Source: Piscinibacter gummiphilus (GTDB lineage: Bacteria > Pseudomonadota > Gammaproteobacteria > Burkholderiales > Burkholderiaceae_C). Taken from it: a stretch of DNA of 64,000 bases. The DNA lies in the NCBI RefSeq assembly GCF_032681285.1, contig NZ_CP136336.1:5133001-5197000 (forward strand). Direction: 5' to 3'. The notes beneath the pieces are model-generated. The model searched no databases. It saw nothing but the letters and a program-made list of their open reading frames with translations, and was not told the DNA's origin. The position numbers and the translations under genes were made by a program. Every line of letters starts with the position of its first letter. The first letter of the stretch is position 1. Positions 58,279 to 64,000 of this stretch are shown here, in pieces.

Positions 58279-59169
58279 ATGAACCCACAAACCAAAGGCC
58301 TGTGGCTGGGCCTCGCCGGCGTGACCCTCTTCGCGATGACCACGCCGATGACGCGCCTGGCCGTCGGGCCGGCCGACGACCCGCAGCTGCCACCGCTCTT
58401 CGTCACCGCCGGGCGCGCCGCGCTGGCCGGTGTGCTGAGCCTCGTGTACCTGCTGCTGACCCGCGCGCCGCGACCGCAAGCGCGGCACCTGCCGGCGCTG
58501 GCGGTGAGCGCGGCCGGCACGGTGATCGGCTTTCCGCTTTTTCTCGGCCTCGCGCTGCGCGAGGTGAACGCGATGCACGCTGCGGTCGTCACCGGGCTGC
58601 TGCCCTTGGGCACGGCCGTGGTGGCCTCGGTCGCGCTGCGGCAACGCCCCTCCAACGGCTTTTGGGCCTGCGCGGTGCTGGGCTTCGGGTTGGTCGCGGC
58701 GTTTGCGCTGCTGGCGGGCGGGCAGCTCAGCATGGCCGATGGGCTGCTGATGCTGGCCGTGCTGAGCGCCGCCGTGGGCTACGTGAGCGGCGCACAGCTC
58801 GCGAAGGAGTGGTCGGCCGAACATGTGATCTGCTGGGTGCTGGTGCTGAGCATGCCGCTCACCTGGCCGCTCGCCTGGCACAGCTGGCCGACCCAGCCGG
58901 CCAGCCTGGCGGCGTGGGGCGGCTTCGCTTACGTCACGCTCTTCTCGATGTGGATCGGCTTCTTCGCCTGGTACCGGGCGCTTGCCCTCGGCGGCACGGT
59001 GCGGGTCAGCCAGGTGCAACTCGTGCAGCCCTTCCTCTCGCTGCTGTTCGCGGTGCCCATCCTGGGCGAGCGGCTGGACACGATGACCCTTCTCTTTTCG
59101 CTCGCGGTGATCGCCACCGTCTTCGTCGGCAAGAGAATGCCGGTGAACCTGCCCGCTGCCGCCCGTTGA
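58279..59169 (+). CDS. EamA/DMT-family transporter
   Basis: The 296-residue protein has about ten hydrophobic helices in two EamA repeats of the drug/metabolite transporter superfamily (start GLWLGLAGVTLFAMTTPMTRL; second repeat near LFSMWIGFFAWYRALALGG). Many members export amino acids or their derivatives. The next gene (aminotransferase) begins after 14 bases. With the MocR regulator divergent upstream, an amino-acid-like substrate is likely, but this is inference. Confidence 0.87.
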   Translation: MNPQTKGLWLGLAGVTLFAMTTPMTRLAVGPADDPQLPPLFVTAGRAALAGVLSLVYLLLTRAPRPQARHLPALAVSAAGTVIGFPLFLGLALREVNAMHAAVVTGLLPLGTAVVASVALRQRPSNGFWACAVLGFGLVAAFALLAGGQLSMADGLLMLAVLSAAVGYVSGAQLAKEWSAEHVICWVLVLSMPLTWPLAWHSWPTQPASLAAWGGFAYVTLFSMWIGFFAWYRALALGGTVRVSQVQLVQPFLSLLFAVPILGERLDTMTLLFSLAVIATVFVGKRMPVNLPAAAR

Positions 59170-59183
59170 ACGGCCCCAACACC

Positions 59184-60365
59184 ATGACCCAACACCTGCC
59201 CTGGACGCTCGCCCGCCGCGCCGAGCGCATGAACCCTTCGGTGATCCGCGAGATCCTCAAGGTGACCGAACAGCCCGGCATCATCTCGCTTGCTGGCGGT
59301 TTGCCTTCGCCCGACACCTTTCCGATCGAGGCGATGCGCGAGGCCACCAACCGCGTGCTGCGCGACCACCCGCGCGAGGCGCTGCAGTACGCGGCCAGCG
59401 AGGGCTTTGCACCCTTGCGCGAATGGGTGGCGATCGAGATGGCCGAGCAGGGCCTGCCGGTCGACCCGGCGCAGGTGCTCATCACCACCGGCTCGCAGCA
59501 AGGGCTCGACCTCGTCGGCAAGGTGCTGATCGATCCCGGCTCGACCGTCGCCGTCGAGTCGCCCACCTACCTCGGCGCACTGCAGGCGTTCAACCCCTGC
59601 GAGCCCGACTACGTGGCCGTGGCCTGCGATGACGACGGGCCGCTGGTGGAGGGGCTTGCCGCGGCGCGCGGCGCCCGCTTTCTCTACGCCTTGCCGAACT
59701 TCCAGAACCCAAGCGGGCGCTGCATCGGCGCCACGCGGCGAGACCAACTGATGGAGGCCGCGCGCGCGATGGGCCTGCCGGTGGTGGAAGACAACCCCTA
59801 TGGAGAGCTCTGGTTCGACGGGGCACCACCCGCGCCGCTCGCCTCGCGCTGGGCGGAAGGCACGGTCTACCTCGGCTCGTTCTCCAAAGTGCTGGCCCCT
59901 GGCCTGCGCCTGGGCTACGTGATCGCGCCGAAGCCGCTCTTCCCGAAGCTGCTGCAGGCCAAACAGGCCGCCGACCTGCACACGCCGGGCTTCAACCAGC
60001 GTGTGGTGCACGAGGTGATACGCGGCGGCTTTCTGCATCAGCACGTGCCGACGATCCGCGCCCGCTACAAGGCACAGCGCGACGCGATGGCAGCGTCGCT
60101 CCAGGCGCACCTGCCCGCGAGCTGCCACTGGAACACGCCGCAGGGCGGGATGTTCTTCTGGCTCACGCTGCCCGACGGTGTCGATGCCACGGCACTGCTC
60201 CCGAAAGCCGTGGCCCTCGGCATGGCCTATGTGCCGGGTGCCGCCTTCTTCGCCGACGACGCACGCGCGAACACGCTGCGCCTGTCCTTCGTCACCGTGT
60301 CGCCGGAGCAGATCGACCGCGGCATCCGCCTGCTCGCCCAAGCCCTGGAAACCCACGCACCATGA
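59184..60365 (+). CDS. PLP-dependent aminotransferase, 2-aminoadipate/aromatic (LysN-like) type
   Basis: The 393-residue fold-type-I aminotransferase resembles 2-aminoadipate transaminases and related enzymes of the MocR/LysN group. Motifs include IISLAGGLPSPDTFP, QYAASEGFAPLREW, TTGSQQGLDLVGK, PNFQNPSG, VEDNPYGELWF, the PLP lysine in GSFSKVLAPGLRLGYV, and the C-terminal RLSFVTVSPEQ arginine segment that binds the carboxylate. The gene lies between the DMT transporter and phzF-like gene, whose ATG overlaps its stop. Exact substrate unknown. Confidence 0.9.
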   Translation: MTQHLPWTLARRAERMNPSVIREILKVTEQPGIISLAGGLPSPDTFPIEAMREATNRVLRDHPREALQYAASEGFAPLREWVAIEMAEQGLPVDPAQVLITTGSQQGLDLVGKVLIDPGSTVAVESPTYLGALQAFNPCEPDYVAVACDDDGPLVEGLAAARGARFLYALPNFQNPSGRCIGATRRDQLMEAARAMGLPVVEDNPYGELWFDGAPPAPLASRWAEGTVYLGSFSKVLAPGLRLGYVIAPKPLFPKLLQAKQAADLHTPGFNQRVVHEVIRGGFLHQHVPTIRARYKAQRDAMAASLQAHLPASCHWNTPQGGMFFWLTLPDGVDATALLPKAVALGMAYVPGAAFFADDARANTLRLSFVTVSPEQIDRGIRLLAQALETHAP

Positions 60366-61198
60366 GCTCCTTCACCTTCACGCAGGTTGACGTCTTCACC
60401 GACCAACCCCTCAAGGGCAACCCACTCGCCGTCGTGCACGGTGCCGACGTGCTGAGCGATGCACAGATGCGGTCGTTCGCGCACTGGACCAACCTGTCGG
60501 AGACGACCTTCCTGCTGCAGCCCACCGACCCGGCCGCCGACTACCGGGTGCGCATCTTCACGCCCAACGAAGAGCTGCCGTTCGCCGGCCACCCGACACT
60601 CGGCAGTTGCCACGCCTGGCTGCAGGCTGGCGGCACACCGCGCGTGCGGGGCATGGTGGTGCAGCAATGCGGCGTGGGGCTGGTGCGCATCCGGCAGAGC
60701 GAGAGTGGTGCGGCCTTCGCAGCGCCGGCGTTGAAGATGGAAGCGGTGGACGACGCCACGCTCGAGAAGGTGCTGGCCGCGCTCGGCCTGGCGCGTGAAC
60801 GGGTGCTCGCTGCGCAGTGGCTGCAAAACGGCCCGCGCTGGCTGACGCTGCTGCTCGACAGCGCCGACACGGTGCTCGCGGTCGAGCCGGACCACGGTGC
60901 GTTGAAAGGCCTCGCCGAAGTGGGTCTCGTCGGCCCCTATCTGGCCGGCAGTGCGTGCCAGTTCGAGCTGCGCGCGTTCGCCGCCGTGATCGGCGTGCCC
61001 GAAGACCCGGTCACCGGCAGCCTGAATGCGGGCGTGGCGCAGTGGCTGATCGAACGCGGCGACGCGCCGAAGCGCTACCTCGCCTCGCAAGGCCAACGGC
61101 TCGGCCGCGCTGGCCGCGTGCAGATCGAACACGACGGCCGCACCTTGTGGGTCGGCGGGCAGAGCGTCAGCTGCGTGCGGGGCGAGCTGACGCTCTGA
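60362..61198 (+). CDS. PhzF-family isomerase/epimerase-like protein
   Basis: The 278-residue protein has the diaminopimelate-epimerase-like fold of PhzF. It has the VDVFTDQPLKGNPLAVV start, NLSETTFLLQP with the conserved catalytic glutamate, the FTPNEELPFAGHPTLGS motif and EDPVTGSLNAGVAQWL. PhzF itself acts in phenazine synthesis, but isolated homologues are widespread and mostly uncharacterised; no phenazine genes are present. The ATG at 60362 overlaps the aminotransferase stop (ATGA). Confidence 0.9.
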   Translation: MSSFTFTQVDVFTDQPLKGNPLAVVHGADVLSDAQMRSFAHWTNLSETTFLLQPTDPAADYRVRIFTPNEELPFAGHPTLGSCHAWLQAGGTPRVRGMVVQQCGVGLVRIRQSESGAAFAAPALKMEAVDDATLEKVLAALGLARERVLAAQWLQNGPRWLTLLLDSADTVLAVEPDHGALKGLAEVGLVGPYLAGSACQFELRAFAAVIGVPEDPVTGSLNAGVAQWLIERGDAPKRYLASQGQRLGRAGRVQIEHDGRTLWVGGQSVSCVRGELTL

Positions 61199-61204
61199 GG
61201 CGGG

Positions 61205-62458
61205 TCAGGCCTTGCGACGCAGGCGCCAGGCCGCGGCCATGCGCGCCCAGGCCTGGGCGGCCTCGGGGTCCTGTTCGCGCACCAGGGCGCGGTAGCGACG
61301 CAGGATGACGAAGAAGCTGGACAACAGCAGGGCGGCCAGTGCCGCGCCCAGCACGATGAGCGCGCGCGATGGCTTGGACTTGCGGTCCGGCGGCTGCGCC
61401 ACGTCGACCTGCTGCAGCGCGGGCCCTTCCTTGGCTTCGTCGAGCTTGGCCACTTCGTATTGGCGCAGCATGCTGGCGAGCATGGTTTCCTGGAACTTCA
61501 CTTCGCGCGCAGCACGCACGTAGTCGATGGCCGCGGCCGGCAGCTTGCCGATGGGAATGTCGATGCCCCCGCCGGCCGCCGACGCGGCCTTCGCCGTCGC
61601 CGGAACCGACGACTCCATGCGCGCCAGCTCACCACGCAAGGCGCTCAGCTCGGACATCAGCAGCTGCACGTCGGGGTTCTGTGCCGTGGTGCTGGTGCGC
61701 ATCACCTTCAGGCGCACTTCGCGCTCGATGATCTTGGTCTTGAGTTCGGCGACCGCCTTGATGATGGCTTCGGCTTGCTGATCGAGCACGATCATCCCGG
61801 ACTTCTCTTGCACCGTGCGCAAGGCCTGCTCGGCCTTGACGAGGTTTTCCTTGGTCTCCTTCAGCTGCTGGTCGAAGAAGACACGGCGTTGCTGGGCTTC
61901 GGAGACCGCCAGTCGACTGAGGAGCTTGGTCAGCTCGGCGGAATATGCATTGGCGAGGTCGGCGGAGAATTTCGGGTCGCGGTCGTCGACTTCCAGCGTG
62001 ATGACGCCCGACTTCTTGTCGGAAGAAATGCGCACATACCGCGGCATCGTGGTGCGCATGACCTCGTAGGTGTCGACCTTGTAGCGCTTGTACAGGTCGA
62101 ACCGGGTCGCCAGCGTGCGCTGCACGGTGTCGCTCTTCAGCAGGTTCACGTAGAGCTCATCGGGCGTCTTCGCCGTGATGCCGCCAGCCAGCCCGCCCAA
62201 GGATCCAAGCGCAGCCAGGGCCGCCGCCGAGGCACTCGGCTGCTGCGCCGAGGGCGGCAGCAGCGTGGTGCGGGCGGTGAAGACGGGGTCCAGCATGAAC
62301 GCGAGAACCAGTGCGAGCACAACGACCATCCCCGTCACGGTGCCGATGAGGCGCTTGCCTTCGCCCACCCAGGTCAGCAAGTCCACCAGGCTGATGGCAG
62401 GCCCCTCGTCGACATCGTCTTCCGGCTGGTGCAGCACGTGGGAATCCAGTTGGTTCAT
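61205..62458 (-). CDS. Wzz/GNVR-type polysaccharide chain-length determinant
   Basis: The 417-residue protein has two membrane helices (about 38-57 and 365-385) flanking a large periplasmic domain with long coiled-coil helices (about 175-250). The Wzz domain covers the N-terminal part (AISLVDLLTWVGEGKRLI, TPDELYVNLLKSDTVQ). It has no C-terminal tyrosine kinase domain, so it resembles the stand-alone polysaccharide copolymerases of exopolysaccharide or O-antigen systems. It lies 4 bases downstream of the SLBB export gene on the same strand. Confidence 0.88.
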   Translation of the reverse strand: MNQLDSHVLHQPEDDVDEGPAISLVDLLTWVGEGKRLIGTVTGMVVVLALVLAFMLDPVFTARTTLLPPSAQQPSASAAALAALGSLGGLAGGITAKTPDELYVNLLKSDTVQRTLATRFDLYKRYKVDTYEVMRTTMPRYVRISSDKKSGVITLEVDDRDPKFSADLANAYSAELTKLLSRLAVSEAQQRRVFFDQQLKETKENLVKAEQALRTVQEKSGMIVLDQQAEAIIKAVAELKTKIIEREVRLKVMRTSTTAQNPDVQLLMSELSALRGELARMESSVPATAKAASAAGGGIDIPIGKLPAAAIDYVRAAREVKFQETMLASMLRQYEVAKLDEAKEGPALQQVDVAQPPDRKSKPSRALIVLGAALAALLLSSFFVILRRYRALVREQDPEAAQAWARMAAAWRLRRKA

Positions 62459-62462
62459 GACA

Positions 62463-64000
62463 TCAGTTCTTGCGCAAGGTCTGGATCGCCGCGGCTCCCA
62501 GCCCGAACTGGTAGAAGATCTGGCTAAAGTCCTTCAGGTTGCGCACCAGAGCCCGACCCCATGTTTCGAAGTCGAGTTGCGAGGGCACGACAATCGCATC
62601 GCCGGGTTGCATGGACTGCGATTCGATGCCGCCGAAGCCGAGGAAGCCGCGCCGATCGCCGGCATGCAGCACCGTGCCATCGGCACGCAGCACGAACATG
62701 TTCGAGCGCTCGGCCGCCTCGTCCAGCCCGGCCTGGTTCAGGTAATCCCCGACGGTGCGACCGGGCTTCCACAGCAGTGCATTGTTGTTGACCACGGCTC
62801 CGGCGACGGTGATGAACCCGGGCTTTGCTGGCACGGAGATGCGGTCGGCGTGTTCGAGAGGCACCTCGGGCAAGGTGCCTATGGCGGCGTCGTCCGGGCG
62901 CAGTTCAAGAGCAATGCGGCCATTGGGCTCGACGCGACGAAGTCTCGCCATCTGGGCTTGCGTGGCAGCAGCGTTGACAGAGGCACTGCGGTCGCCACTC
63001 TCGTCACGCCGATTTGCAGCATCACGCGCACCCTGCGTGGCTGCCAGGGTCTCCAGCCGGGAGATGGCTTCGGTCAGATTCTCCTTCTGCCGACGTCGTG
63101 TGTCCTCGCGAGTGAATTCCAAGCCGTAGACATACGCCTGGCGTGTAAAGCCACCAGCCCTCGCAATGAGCTGAGGCAGCGTCTCGCCGGGCAGCAGTTG
63201 GTACACGCCAGGGGCACCCACCTCTCCCTCCACCGACACCAGCCGTGTCTGCTTGGCCACCGGCACACGGATGTCCTTCTGGCTGTAAACGGTCACGACG
63301 TCCCCCGCCAGAAGTTCGACGTTGCTCGCAGGGTCGCCCTGGAGGACGGCCTTGCCGAGGTTGAAAGGAATGACCTGAGTGCTGAGATCAGGATTCAATC
63401 GCTCGATGACAGCGTAGTCCCAGTTCAGTTCCTCAAAGAGAGCAGCAGGGGCCTTTTTGGCACGCTCGGCGACGGTGCGGTCCTCGACGCGGCGCGCTCG
63501 CTCGGCGGCGCTACGACCACTTCGATCAAGGTTCGCCTGAGGGTTCGCGCTTGCGCCAGGAGCGACTCCTGGTCGCTCGGCATCGATCTCCACCGGCTCC
63601 TCGGTCTCCTGGGACTGGACCAAAAGATTCTTGCGCCGATGGAAGTCGGGAGGCACCAGCGCGTCTTTGTCCGGAATCAAATCGCGGATCCGCATGCCCG
63701 GCTTGTGTGCATAACGCAGCGGCTGCGCCACAGCGCCCTTGAGCGTCACCGCGTTGGCGAACTGCGGCGAGATCGGTAGCAGCGTCAGCACGTCGCCATC
63801 GCGCAATGGGCGCTGCAGCCCAGCTTCGTCGAGCTTGAATTCCTCGACATAGCGGGCAGCAGGCATGCGCGCCGGCTCGACGCGCTCGACCAGCACCTTG
63901 TTGGGGTTGGTCAGGACGGGAGTACCCCCCGCATAGCGCAAGACGTCGCGCATCGGCTCCTGCGCCGATTTGAGTTCATAAATCCCTGGGGTGTCGAGCG
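62463..64000 (-). CDS. SLBB-domain polysaccharide export protein, partial
   Basis: The visible part (about 512 residues) is the C-terminal portion of a Wza/KpsD-like or long SLBB-domain polysaccharide export protein. The frame is still open at the right edge; the ATG at 63953 is internal because TPGIYELKSAQEPMRDVLRYAGG, an SLBB motif, reads through it. Repeated SLBB motifs are visible: VEGEVGAPGVYQLLPGETLPQLIARAGG and VAGAVVNNNALLWKPGRTVGDYLNQAGG-like. It probably forms the periplasmic/outer-membrane part of an exopolysaccharide exporter, coupled to the Wzz-like gene. The locus continues to the right of the window. Confidence 0.85.
   Translation of the reverse strand, partial: LDTPGIYELKSAQEPMRDVLRYAGGTPVLTNPNKVLVERVEPARMPAARYVEEFKLDEAGLQRPLRDGDVLTLLPISPQFANAVTLKGAVAQPLRYAHKPGMRIRDLIPDKDALVPPDFHRRKNLLVQSQETEEPVEIDAERPGVAPGASANPQANLDRSGRSAAERARRVEDRTVAERAKKAPAALFEELNWDYAVIERLNPDLSTQVIPFNLGKAVLQGDPASNVELLAGDVVTVYSQKDIRVPVAKQTRLVSVEGEVGAPGVYQLLPGETLPQLIARAGGFTRQAYVYGLEFTREDTRRRQKENLTEAISRLETLAATQGARDAANRRDESGDRSASVNAAATQAQMARLRRVEPNGRIALELRPDDAAIGTLPEVPLEHADRISVPAKPGFITVAGAVVNNNALLWKPGRTVGDYLNQAGLDEAAERSNMFVLRADGTVLHAGDRRGFLGFGGIESQSMQPGDAIVVPSQLDFETWGRALVRNLKDFSQIFYQFGLGAAAIQTLRKN

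Noticed and set aside
63951..63953. ATG at 63953 as the start of the SLBB protein
   Set aside because: The frame stays open to the window edge and encodes a conserved SLBB motif across this codon, so the ATG is internal.

Overview
The window is high-GC chromosomal DNA of a betaproteobacterium, almost certainly order Burkholderiales. The evidence is gene content and order: amgK divergent from lptD-surA-rsmA, leuS-lptE-holA, a proteobacterial-type gshA/gshB pair, a DUF3567 protein, a PhaM-like polyhydroxyalkanoate granule protein, a split cobalamin-dependent methionine synthase and a TorF-GlnK-AmtB operon. Genus is not assigned. No rRNA, tRNA, CRISPR array, transposase, integrase or prophage gene was seen. 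Most of the window is core genome with tightly packed operons, many joined by 4-base ATGA/GTGA overlaps.

Layout. 1-4.8 kb: outer-membrane biogenesis (partial amgK; lptD, surA, rsmA) closed by an intrinsic terminator. 5.0-6.0 kb: a barnase-type secreted ribonuclease with its barstar-type inhibitor. 6.1-11.3 kb: malic enzyme (maeB) divergent from a DctS/DctR-like two-component system. 11.4-14.3 kb: thiL-pgpA-pncC-2-hydroxyacid dehydrogenase operon. 14.3-18.5 kb: leuS-lptE-holA on the minus strand. 18.6-23.5 kb: phaM, a FIST-domain sensor and a GlcD-like oxidase, then a GumN/TraB protein and a retropepsin-like protease. 23.6-25.4 kb: a lower-GC insert with one AlbA_2/ATPase-fold gene. 25.4-32.5 kb: FAH-family hydrolase, DUF3108, DUF3567, an orphan tandem AAA+ ATPase and an MHYT-GGDEF-EAL protein.

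32.5-38.6 kb: metH as two genes, separated by two minus-strand genes (a degenerate HD-GYP protein and an OmpA-like lipoprotein). The second half is preceded by a convincing S-adenosylhomocysteine (SAH) riboswitch. 38.7-42.6 kb: a DUF1800-DUF1501-glycine-zipper export operon. 42.6-47.2 kb: comM, then torF-glnK-amtB behind a sigma-54 promoter with an NtrC-like site. 47.3-52.7 kb: gshA-kup-benE-gshB. 52.8-55.9 kb: a branched-chain-amino-acid-type binding protein and the ABC-F ATPase Uup. 55.9-61.2 kb: a MocR regulator divergent from a DMT exporter-aminotransferase-PhzF operon, with direct repeats between them. 61.2-64 kb: the start of an exopolysaccharide export locus (Wzz-like protein and an SLBB protein running off the right edge).

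The most distinctive signals are the SAH riboswitch with the split metH, the ribonuclease/inhibitor pair with its own promoter and palindrome, the MocR-type direct repeats, the nitrogen-control promoter with a perfect palindrome, and three genes of unknown role (AlbA_2 ATPase, tandem AAA+ ATPase, DUF1800/DUF1501 pair).
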